Below are positions 8,924 through 16,713 of a stretch of 64,000 nt of DNA, piece by piece; position 1 is the stretch's first letter, and each line of letters opens with the position of its first letter. The notes beneath the pieces are model-generated. The model had not been told where the DNA came from, ran no database searches, and was given only the letters and a program-made list of their open reading frames with translations. A program made the translations under genes and the position numbers. The stretch covers positions 1 to 64,000 of the forward strand of contig NZ_JACJVO010000035.1 in the NCBI RefSeq assembly GCF_014212055.1. The letters are read 5' to 3'. This DNA comes from Cohnella zeiphila. Its GTDB lineage: Bacteria; Bacillota; Bacilli; Paenibacillales; Paenibacillaceae.

Positions 8924-10006
8924 TTGAACAAGAAAGAGCCGGCGTCGCCAAAATACCAGCTGGTGAAGGATTACGTTCTATCCCAGATCGAGAATAACGA
9001 GATTTCCCAGGACGACCGGATTCCGAGCGAGTCGGAGTTTGCGAAAATGCTGGATGTCAGTTCGATTACCGTTCGCAAAGCGCTGACCGATCTGGTCAAC
9101 GACGGCGTCATTTACCGCATCCGGGGCAAAGGCAGCTTCGTGGCCAATCCGAACGCCGCCGCGGTCAAAACCTCTTCGAATCTGGTCGCGTTCATCCTGT
9201 CCGGCTTCGAGATCAACGATAGCTCGTACTTGCGGATTATGAAGGGAGTTCAATCTTTTCTCGGCCGGAACGACTGCAAGCTGATGATCGAATTCGTCGA
9301 AAACAACTTCGAGCAGGAACGCGAGTTGGTCCGGCAGCTGATTCCGTCCGAGATCCGCGGCTTGCTCGTCTATTCTTCCGATCCCGATGCGGCCAAAGGC
9401 TATCTGGACGAGCTTCGTCGCAAGTCGATTCCGGTCGTCATGCTCGATCGCTTTCCGACCGGCTATCCCGTCAACAGCGTCGCCTGCAACAACCACGACG
9501 GCGCTTACGAGGCCGTCGAATATTTGATCGCGCAGGGCCACCGCCGGATCGGATTCGCCGCTTACGACTTCCATCTCGGTCCCGAAGTCGAACGCTACAA
9601 CGGCTACCGGAGCGCCATGGCCAACGCGTCGCTGCCCGTTGACGAAGATCGGCTCTACCTGGAGAAGGATCTGGATTACCGGAAGCTGGCCTCCCGGATT
9701 CGAAACGGCGAGCTGACCGCACTCTTCTGCGCGAACGACAAGAGAGCCCTCGAAGCGCTGGATCGGCTGACGTCGGAAGGAATCCGAATACCGGAGCAGC
9801 TCTCCCTGTTCGGCTTCGACGACTTCGAAGGCTCCAAATTCGCCAAGGTGTCTTTAAGCACCGTCAGGCAGCATTTCGATACGCTCGGCTACGAAGCGGC
9901 CAAGCTGCTGTTCGAAATCCGGGACAACTCGCACGGCTACAAGAAAATCCTGCTGCCGACCGACCTGGTCATCCGCGATACGGTCGCTCCTCCGTCGCAG
10001 GCATAG
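8924..10006 (+). CDS. GntR/LacI-type transcriptional regulator (AraR-like architecture)
   Basis: This 360-residue regulator has an N-terminal GntR winged helix (about residues 5-75: PSESEFAKMLDVSSITVRKA, then GVIYRIRGKGSFVANP) fused to a LacI-type sugar-binding domain (about 85-355: FGFDDFEGSKFAKVSLSTV near the end). AraR of Bacillus has this layout. The start is a TTG at 8924 with GAGGTGA five bases upstream; a TTG at 8873 has no ribosome binding site. It is divergent from the importer A operon, which it probably represses until a sugar binds. Its last 38 bases overlap the convergent SGNH-hydrolase gene. Confidence 0.88.
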   Translation: MNKKEPASPKYQLVKDYVLSQIENNEISQDDRIPSESEFAKMLDVSSITVRKALTDLVNDGVIYRIRGKGSFVANPNAAAVKTSSNLVAFILSGFEINDSSYLRIMKGVQSFLGRNDCKLMIEFVENNFEQERELVRQLIPSEIRGLLVYSSDPDAAKGYLDELRRKSIPVVMLDRFPTGYPVNSVACNNHDGAYEAVEYLIAQGHRRIGFAAYDFHLGPEVERYNGYRSAMANASLPVDEDRLYLEKDLDYRKLASRIRNGELTALFCANDKRALEALDRLTSEGIRIPEQLSLFGFDDFEGSKFAKVSLSTVRQHFDTLGYEAAKLLFEIRDNSHGYKKILLPTDLVIRDTVAPPSQA

Positions 10007-10673
10007 AATTCCCCTCGCCCATGCGGCTCCAATCGAATTCGATCGCGTTCAGGAAGGCGCGGGCGAGCGCCATATGGCCGGCCAGCGACGGATGAACGCG
10101 ATCCGATGCCAGCAGGGTGGCATGATGGTGACGCAGGAACGGTTCGAAGACGGCCTGCGTGTCGACGAATCGGGCGCCGTGCCGCTGCGCGACCCGCTTC
10201 GCCGCCTGGCCGAACTGATCCATCTTCTTTCTCATCGGATCCCCGGCATGCGGTTCAAGATAGAACGGCGACATCACGATCAGCCCCTGAAGCCCGGGAA
10301 GGGCGCTCTCCGCCAACTCGTCCAGCGTCCGCTCGTATTCTTCCAGCTCCACGTGCGATTCCCGAATCGCAGGCTGATCGAAATGCCGCCAAACGTCGTT
10401 GATGCCGATCATGACCGACAGCCAATCCGGCTTCAACGCGAGCACGTCCGAAGCCCACCTCATCTTCAGATCCCGTACCGTGTTCCCCCCGATCCCCATG
10501 TTCGTTACGCGGATGGTCCGCTCCGGGTACGCGGCTTGAAGCATCGCATCCGAGAGGGCGACATAGCCTTTGCCCACCCCCTGAAACAAGCCTTCCCCAT
10601 ACGGAAATTTGCGCTCGCAATCCGTTATGGAATCTCCGATCATGACCAACCGTTGCCCGTCGTTCAACTTCAT
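9969..10673 (-). CDS. SGNH/GDSL hydrolase (carbohydrate esterase-like)
   Basis: This 234-residue cytoplasmic esterase carries all four SGNH blocks: GDS (Ser15), the Gly of NMGIGGNT (about residue 60), the Asn of GIND (Asn92) and DRVHP (Asp191, His194). The spacing is that of small acetyl-xylan-esterase-like enzymes. GAGGGAGG lies just before the ATG. It is the last gene of the importer B operon, 25 bases after the binding-protein gene, and plausibly removes acyl groups from the imported oligosaccharide. No signal peptide is seen. Its 3' end overlaps the 3' end of the convergent GntR/LacI gene. Confidence 0.85.
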   Translation of the reverse strand: MKLNDGQRLVMIGDSITDCERKFPYGEGLFQGVGKGYVALSDAMLQAAYPERTIRVTNMGIGGNTVRDLKMRWASDVLALKPDWLSVMIGINDVWRHFDQPAIRESHVELEEYERTLDELAESALPGLQGLIVMSPFYLEPHAGDPMRKKMDQFGQAAKRVAQRHGARFVDTQAVFEPFLRHHHATLLASDRVHPSLAGHMALARAFLNAIEFDWSRMGEGNSMPATEERPYRG

Positions 10674-10698
10674 GGTGCTTCCTCCCTCTCGCCTCTGC

Positions 10699-12228
10699 TT
10701 ATTTCTGCTTCGCCAGGAACGCGTCGACCTGCTTCTGGAGCTCGGTCTGAATCTTCTTGAGGGGCGCTTCCCCTTCTGCCTTGAACTTGGAGAAATAGTC
10801 GTCGGGATCGAGCGCGCCGTTAAACAAGCCGTTGTAATATTTCGCTTGAATCGTCGAGAACTGCGCCACTTCGTTCTTGACCGGGGTCGGATCGAAGGTA
10901 AAGCCGGTCATGATATCCTTCGAGAAATTATCCGCCTTCGCGATGAACCCGTTGTATTTCCGGGTCTCCTCGTCCGTGCCGACCCAATCCCGCTCCAGCG
11001 CGGGATTTAGCATCAGCTGGAAGGAGACGACCCCTCCGTCGTTGCCCAGCGTATCGTATTGACGGTCGCCGACGGCCTTCCAGTTCTTCCCTTCGATTCC
11101 GTGCTCCAGCAGGTCGTAGTTTTCCTGCTTGTTCGCCCAATCCAGGAACATCATCGCGCGGTCCTTATGCTTGCTCGCCTTCACGATGCAGATAAAATTG
11201 TCCATCTTGTAGTTGGACAGGTTGCTTCCGGGCGTCAGATCGAACAGACGGACCGCTTCCAGCTCGCCGTCAGGCACGACCTGCTTCAGCTTGTCGTTGA
11301 ACGCCTGCGGAATGCCGAACGCCATCTCGGGCGTGGCAGCGACCTTGTTCTGGAGCTGCATGTCCGACTGCGAGCTTTTGTTCGTCAGGACGTCCTGCGA
11401 CATGACTTTGTCCGTAAACAGCTTGCGCGCGTCCAGGATGTCGTTCCAAATCTGAGGCTCCTTCGTATCGAACAGATTGTAGACTTTCCCGTCGTTCCCT
11501 TTGTAATAGAGCATCAGACTGGCTCCGAACGCGTTGGTCGGACGGATGTTCACGCCGGTGTCGTCGCGGATTCGCCAATTGACCCAGCTGTAGGTGACGT
11601 CGTCTCCGCCCGCGATCAGCGGCGTGATGCCGAGTTCTTTGTCGCGGACCGCATACAGGTACTTCTCTAGGTCGTCGTACGTCCGGACGGGAGGCAGGCC
11701 GAGCTTCTCTCTCAGATCCTTGCGGATGAAGACCGATCGGGCCTGGGTGTACGCGCTTCCGAGCGGCACGCCGTAGATCTTGCCGTCGATCTTGTTCGCG
11801 TCCCACATCTGCTGCGGCCTTGTCTTCAGCACGTTGGGGCCGTATTGGTTCAGCAGATCGGTCAATTCCTCGTAAAAGCCTTGCGAAGCCATCGAGTCCA
11901 GATGAAGCCAGGGAGCGTCGAAGATCAAATCCACGTTCTCGCCGGAAGCCAGCATGACGTTCGTCTTCTGGTTCAAATCGGCGAAATCGATGAACGTCAA
12001 GTCCAGTTGGGTGTTCAAATCCGCTTTCAGCCGCTTGTTGACCTCCGCCATGACTTCGTCGAAGTTGGCCGATTTGGCCCCCGGAACGACCAGCTTGAGC
12101 GTAACCGGCGGCAGGGAACCGCTCCCCGCTCCGGAGGAATCCTCCCCGTTATTGCCGCCGCATGCGGCCAACGCGCTCGTCAGCCCGAGCAGAGCCCCCG
12201 CCAGGAACAGACGCTTGAGTGCAGCCAT
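10699..12228 (-). CDS. LplA/YtcQ-type sugar-binding lipoprotein (importer B)
   Basis: This 509-residue solute-binding lipoprotein has a signal peptide ending at TSALAAC (Cys23) followed by a Gly/Ser/Asn linker. The segment FDAPWLHLDSMASQGFYEEL and the DWANKQENYDLLEHGIEGKNW block are typical of the long LplA-like binding proteins. The ATG at 12228 has AGGGG eight bases upstream and gives a normal signal peptide; the alternative at 12255 adds nine residues. It follows two permease genes. The substrate is unknown. Confidence 0.9.
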   Translation of the reverse strand: MAALKRLFLAGALLGLTSALAACGGNNGEDSSGAGSGSLPPVTLKLVVPGAKSANFDEVMAEVNKRLKADLNTQLDLTFIDFADLNQKTNVMLASGENVDLIFDAPWLHLDSMASQGFYEELTDLLNQYGPNVLKTRPQQMWDANKIDGKIYGVPLGSAYTQARSVFIRKDLREKLGLPPVRTYDDLEKYLYAVRDKELGITPLIAGGDDVTYSWVNWRIRDDTGVNIRPTNAFGASLMLYYKGNDGKVYNLFDTKEPQIWNDILDARKLFTDKVMSQDVLTNKSSQSDMQLQNKVAATPEMAFGIPQAFNDKLKQVVPDGELEAVRLFDLTPGSNLSNYKMDNFICIVKASKHKDRAMMFLDWANKQENYDLLEHGIEGKNWKAVGDRQYDTLGNDGGVVSFQLMLNPALERDWVGTDEETRKYNGFIAKADNFSKDIMTGFTFDPTPVKNEVAQFSTIQAKYYNGLFNGALDPDDYFSKFKAEGEAPLKKIQTELQKQVDAFLAKQK

Positions 12229-12268
12229 GCCCGAATCCCCTCTCTTATGAATCATTCGTCTTTCATCC

Positions 12269-13180
12269 TCAGCCTTTCACCGAGCCCAACGTCAAACCCT
12301 TGACGAAATATTTCTGAATAAACGGATAGACGAAAATAATCGGTCCGATCGTCAGGCACACGGTCGCCAGCTTCACCCCCTCCGACGGCGGCAGGGTCAG
12401 CACGTTGCCGTGATTGAGCGACGCGAGGTCCATCTGCGACATGAGCTGCCTCAGCAGAAGCTGGAGCGGGTACAGATCGCTGTTGTCGATGAACAGCAGC
12501 GACAGCCACCAATCGTTCCAATACTGCAGCGCATAGAACAAGCCGATCGTCGCGATGACCGGCGTGGAGATCGGCCGGATGATCTTGAAGAAGACGACCC
12601 ATTCGTTCGCGCCGTCCACCGTGGCCGATTCGTTCAGCTCATAGGGAAGCGAGCGGTAGAAGGAGACGAAGATGAACGCGTAAAACGGGTTCATGACGTA
12701 AGGGAGCACGAGCGCCCACAGCGTATCCTTCAGATGCAGCCAGCGGACGACGAGCAGATAGAAGCCGACCAGACCCGAACCGAATATCATCGGCACGTAA
12801 GTCATGAACGAGAGAAACCCGCCGTACCGGTTCTTCGGATGAGCCAGCACGTAAGCGAAGAGCGCGGTCACCGCTAGGCCGGCGGCGGTTCCGAGGACGG
12901 TCGCCGAAGCGGTAACGCCGTAGCTGAGGAACAATTGCTTGCCCTGAAGAAGGAAGCGGTACGACTGCAGCGTGAAGCCGCTCGGAAATACGGCGTACCC
13001 GTGTAAGGCCAAGCTCTTGGCGACGGCGAACGAATTGATCACCATCAGCCAGAACGGAAACAGGCAGGCCAGCGCAAAAACGATCAGAAACAAGCCGATC
13101 CCGGCCGCCGCCGCTTTCTCGGATCGGAACGGTCGGCGCCGCGATCGGGCAGTCGTTTCCGGCGTTGCCGAACGAATCAT
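12269..13180 (-). CDS. Carbohydrate ABC permease, LplC/YtcP type (importer B)
   Basis: This 303-residue permease has six predicted helices, the EAA loop ELNESATVDGANEWVVFF, and the characteristic C-terminus IQKYFVKGLTLGSVKG. Starts are ambiguous among GTG 13192, ATG 13186 and ATG 13180. The last is preferred because AGGTGG lies eight bases upstream of it. It is six bases beyond its partner's last codon region at 13199 and is probably translationally coupled to it. Confidence 0.89.
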   Translation of the reverse strand: MIRSATPETTARSRRRPFRSEKAAAAGIGLFLIVFALACLFPFWLMVINSFAVAKSLALHGYAVFPSGFTLQSYRFLLQGKQLFLSYGVTASATVLGTAAGLAVTALFAYVLAHPKNRYGGFLSFMTYVPMIFGSGLVGFYLLVVRWLHLKDTLWALVLPYVMNPFYAFIFVSFYRSLPYELNESATVDGANEWVVFFKIIRPISTPVIATIGLFYALQYWNDWWLSLLFIDNSDLYPLQLLLRQLMSQMDLASLNHGNVLTLPPSEGVKLATVCLTIGPIIFVYPFIQKYFVKGLTLGSVKG

Positions 13181-13198
13181 GCCCATCCCCACCTTTCT

Positions 13199-14113
13199 CT
13201 AGAACAATCTGGAGTCCTTGTCGATTCTCCGGACGATCGCGTTAAACGAGATTACCGCGGCCAGTCCCATCACGGATTGGTACAGCACGATCGCCGACGA
13301 CATGCTGAAATCCCCGAGCTGCCGCAATGCGCGATAGGAATAGGTGTCGATAACGTCCGTCGTCGGAAACAAGATTCCGTTATCCCCGACAATTCCGTAG
13401 ATCATGCCGAAGTCCCCGTAGAAGATCCGGCCGACCCCGAGCAGCACCAGGATGATGAGCTGCGGCTTCAGCAGCGGAAGCGTAATGAATCTCATCTGCT
13501 GGAAGCGGGTGGCGCCGTCCAGCCGTGCGCTCTCGTAGTAATCGACCGACAAGCCGGCAATGGCGGCGAGCAGAATGATCGAGAGGTATCCGGCGTTCTT
13601 CCAGATGCGCGTCACCGTCAGGATGAACGGCCAGACCCACGGCGTCTGATACCAGTCGACGTCCCGAAGCCCGACGCTTCGCAGCGCATGGTTGACGAGC
13701 CCGTCGGTGTTGTTGAACAGAACGAACGCCATATAGCCGACGACAACCCAGGAAATAAAGTAAGGCAGGAACACGACGGATTGAACCGTTCGCTTAAACC
13801 ATTTCAGACGAATCTCGTTCAGAAAGAGCGCGATCAATAGCGCAAAGGCCATCTCGAATACGATAAACAAAGCGTTTAAGATTACGGTGTTGACCGTCAC
13901 CTGAATCCAATCCCGGCCGGAGAAGAAGAAGCGGAAGTTGTTCCAGCCCGCCCAGCTGCTGCCCCATATTCCCCGGCTGATCTGAAAGTTCTTGAAAGCC
14001 AGAACATGTCCCGCCAAGGGAATGTACGAGAATACGACGAGAAAGACGATCCCCGGTACGGCCATCGAGTATAAGTATCGTTGCTTGATCGCGTCTTTCA
14101 GCAAGTTGTTCAT
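13199..14113 (-). CDS. Carbohydrate ABC permease, LplB type (importer B)
   Basis: This 304-residue permease is the MalF-side subunit, first gene of the importer B operon. The N-terminus KQRYLYSMAVPGIVFLVVF and the block AFKNFQISRGIWGSSWAGW are the family pattern, and the EAA loop is YYESARLDGATRFQQ. The ATG at 14113 has GGAGG eight bases before it; the frame extends to 14137 without support. It is divergent from the AraC-type sensor gene at 14412, which probably controls this operon. Confidence 0.9.
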   Translation of the reverse strand: MNNLLKDAIKQRYLYSMAVPGIVFLVVFSYIPLAGHVLAFKNFQISRGIWGSSWAGWNNFRFFFSGRDWIQVTVNTVILNALFIVFEMAFALLIALFLNEIRLKWFKRTVQSVVFLPYFISWVVVGYMAFVLFNNTDGLVNHALRSVGLRDVDWYQTPWVWPFILTVTRIWKNAGYLSIILLAAIAGLSVDYYESARLDGATRFQQMRFITLPLLKPQLIILVLLGVGRIFYGDFGMIYGIVGDNGILFPTTDVIDTYSYRALRQLGDFSMSSAIVLYQSVMGLAAVISFNAIVRRIDKDSRLF

Positions 14114-14316
14114 TTGAATCGCCTCCTTTCCGTCCACAGATTAACGGCTCGCCGCACCGGCCTCATTTATTATGCATGGGCTCGGATGGGGCCGATAGTC
14201 TTCATTCCGCCAATCGAGTATCGAACCGAAGGATTCGGAGCCGGGGCGCGACCGACCGATGTCTTCATTCGGCGATCGTCAAAATGAGGACTTCACGAGG
14301 AAGGAGGATCGTGCTT

Positions 14317-14370
14317 ATGCTGGAAGGCGTTCTGCCCTTGGAATCGGTACTGCCCGGGCGAAACCTATGA
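14317..14370 (+). CDS. Candidate 17-codon leader peptide
   Basis: An ATG at 14317 is preceded by AAGGAGGA at an ideal spacing of eight bases. It opens a 17-codon frame, MLEGVLPLESVLPGRNL, stopping at 14370, about 40 bases before the sensor gene. The sensor gene's own ribosome binding site is weaker. It could be a regulatory leader or chance. No relative is recognised. Confidence 0.3.
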   Translation: MLEGVLPLESVLPGRNL

Positions 14371-14411
14371 TATACTAAATCCGATCATTTCGCGCGGGGT
14401 GTACGTATACG

Positions 14412-16664
14412 ATGATCAAGCCCTTTTTCCATAAAACTTATATCCGCACCTTTCTTTTCCTTACCGGCATCCTCATCTTTTCGATGATTCCGTTCGTATA
14501 TTTTTTGTCTGCCGAATTCGCGAAATATTCGATGCTGGAGGTTCGCGGCAATTCGCAGAACGAAGTCGACAATCTGGCTTCGAAAGCGGATACGATTCTC
14601 GGCAATCTGAAATCGTACGGTCTGAGCATGTACGCCGACCAGAATATCCAGAATTGGTTTTTCAACACCGGCGAAGATCCGATCGTCGACCGTCTGGCGC
14701 AGATCGCCCAGTCCAATTTTTTGTCGACCGAACCGCTCATCCAGAGATCCTATCTGATTAACCTGCGGAGCGGACTCGTCGTCGACTCCAAAGCCGGCAT
14801 CCTGCCGTTCTCGAGATTCGCCGATCCGGAGATGCTGGAACAGGTCCAGGCGAACAAGCATCCCTATTTGCATTTCTTCAATCATTCTCTGAACGGAACG
14901 GACCAGCTCGCCTTGCTGCTGCCCGCCACGCCGGAGAAATCTTCCGATTTCTATCTGGCGCTGCTGATCGACAAGACGATGCTATCCGATCTCCTGTTCG
15001 GGCAATCCTTGTCGTCGGAACAGGATATTCGGATTCTCGACGGGAACGGCGGCCTGATTCTGGGCAAACCCGACGAGACGCTCAGCGGACGGCTGTACCA
15101 AGCGGCGCGGCAAACGCAAGGGACCGCCCTCGAGGTGCGGCTGCCGCATCAGAAGTGGTTCGTTCATACGGCTCAGCTGCCTTACGAGGACTGGACGGTC
15201 TACTATTCGAACGAATACCATATTCTGAATCGTCATCTCGCTTCGTACCGGAATCGTCTGATCGAGGATACGATCCTGTTGCTCGGAATCGTCTCGCTGC
15301 TGTTCTTCTGGAGCTCGCGACGCTCCTTGCGGGCTTTGACCTCGCTGTCGGAGAAGCTTCAGAGGAAGGTCAAGTTCCCGACTTCCCGCGATGCGCTCAA
15401 GCCGGACATTCAATGGATCGACGACGGAATCGAAGCGCTGCTGGACAACGTGGAGCATCTTCACGCTTCCATGAGGAACCAATCCGAGCTTGTCCGTTCG
15501 GAATCGCTCAGCCAATGGGCGCTGCACGGGACGCCGGGTCCCAATAACGCGGAATACATCCGGCGGAACACCAAGCTCGCCTCCTGCGAGGCGCTGTTCC
15601 TGGCCGTCATTCGGATCGAAGCGTTCTCGGTCTTTTGCGAACGGTACGATTATCCGTCGCGCAAGCTGATCAAGTACGCCATCCGGAACATCGCGGAGGA
15701 AGTGATCGGCGCGGGCTCTCTGGCTGCCGAAGGCTTGGATATGGGCGGGGATCATCTGCTTCTGCTCGTCGGCGGGCGCGAATCCGACGGCGAACCGCTT
15801 CGGAACCGTCTGATGGAGGCACGGGAGCAGACCGGGCGCATTCTGAACGTCGACACGACCGTGGCCGTCAGCAACGCCTACGAGTTCGAAGCGAATATCC
15901 GGACCGTTTACGATCATATTTACGAGTTGACGATGCTCCGGTTTTTGAAGGGCGAAAGCCGAATCTTCATTGAAAACGATTACGAGGAGTTCATGGAGGG
16001 GTATCCCGCCGCTTCCGAAGCGCTGGATGCGACCGAAGTCATTCGCACGATCCGCAGCGGGCGCCAGGATCTGGCCGTGACGGTGCTTCGCCAGCAGCTG
16101 AGGCTCATTCAAGGGATGCCGTCCCGGGAATGGAAGCTTCACTTGACTTATTTCACCTACGAGCTGCTCAAAAGCTTTACCAAATCCAGCGCGACGCAAG
16201 GCATCGGCAGCGTCCATCAGCTGCTCGACCGTTATCGCACGCTGGAGGATTTTCAGATTTGGCTCGAGGACGTCGTCCGCACGCTTGCCGAAGGAACCGA
16301 CGCCCCCAAGTCTTTAAGCCGCAAGGAAGAGATCGTAGCCGAGATCAAGGAATACGTGGACAACCATCTGCACGACGAGCAGTTGTCGGTCGAGCAGATC
16401 GCCGGCAATTTCTCGTACTCGGTCAGTTACGTGCGGCAGCTGTTCAAGGAAATCGAGAATGTCTCTTTGTCCGATTACGTGCTCCGGCAGCGAATCGAGC
16501 GGGTGAAGGAGAAGCTCGTCTCCACCAGCCTCTCCGTGCTGGAGATCGCCGGTCAATGCGGCTTCCTGTCCAAGGGTCATTTCTTCTCCTCGTTCAAGAA
16601 GTTTACGGACCTGACGCCGAAGCAGTACCGGGAGATCCACGTCGGAGCGGAAGGGAGCGGCTGA
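14412..16664 (+). CDS. Membrane-bound AraC-family sensor-regulator (importer B)
   Basis: This 750-residue protein has an N-terminal membrane helix (about residues 12-31), a large extracellular sensor region, a second helix near 290-308, a linker region, and an AraC helix-turn-helix pair at the C-terminus (about 645-745: LSVEQIAGNFSYSVSYVRQL, then SVLEIAGQCGFLSKGHFFSSFKKFTDLTPKQYRE). This one-protein signal design is common beside LplABC importers in Paenibacillaceae. GGGGTG lies ten bases before the ATG. Divergence from the importer B operon suggests it senses that operon's glycan outside the cell and activates transcription. A TATGATATACT element lies about 40 bases upstream. Confidence 0.87.
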   Translation: MIKPFFHKTYIRTFLFLTGILIFSMIPFVYFLSAEFAKYSMLEVRGNSQNEVDNLASKADTILGNLKSYGLSMYADQNIQNWFFNTGEDPIVDRLAQIAQSNFLSTEPLIQRSYLINLRSGLVVDSKAGILPFSRFADPEMLEQVQANKHPYLHFFNHSLNGTDQLALLLPATPEKSSDFYLALLIDKTMLSDLLFGQSLSSEQDIRILDGNGGLILGKPDETLSGRLYQAARQTQGTALEVRLPHQKWFVHTAQLPYEDWTVYYSNEYHILNRHLASYRNRLIEDTILLLGIVSLLFFWSSRRSLRALTSLSEKLQRKVKFPTSRDALKPDIQWIDDGIEALLDNVEHLHASMRNQSELVRSESLSQWALHGTPGPNNAEYIRRNTKLASCEALFLAVIRIEAFSVFCERYDYPSRKLIKYAIRNIAEEVIGAGSLAAEGLDMGGDHLLLLVGGRESDGEPLRNRLMEAREQTGRILNVDTTVAVSNAYEFEANIRTVYDHIYELTMLRFLKGESRIFIENDYEEFMEGYPAASEALDATEVIRTIRSGRQDLAVTVLRQQLRLIQGMPSREWKLHLTYFTYELLKSFTKSSATQGIGSVHQLLDRYRTLEDFQIWLEDVVRTLAEGTDAPKSLSRKEEIVAEIKEYVDNHLHDEQLSVEQIAGNFSYSVSYVRQLFKEIENVSLSDYVLRQRIERVKEKLVSTSLSVLEIAGQCGFLSKGHFFSSFKKFTDLTPKQYREIHVGAEGSG

Positions 16665-16713
16665 CTCCCTTCTCGCCCGGAACGCCGGAAGCCCGGCATG
16701 ATTCGCAAGCCGC

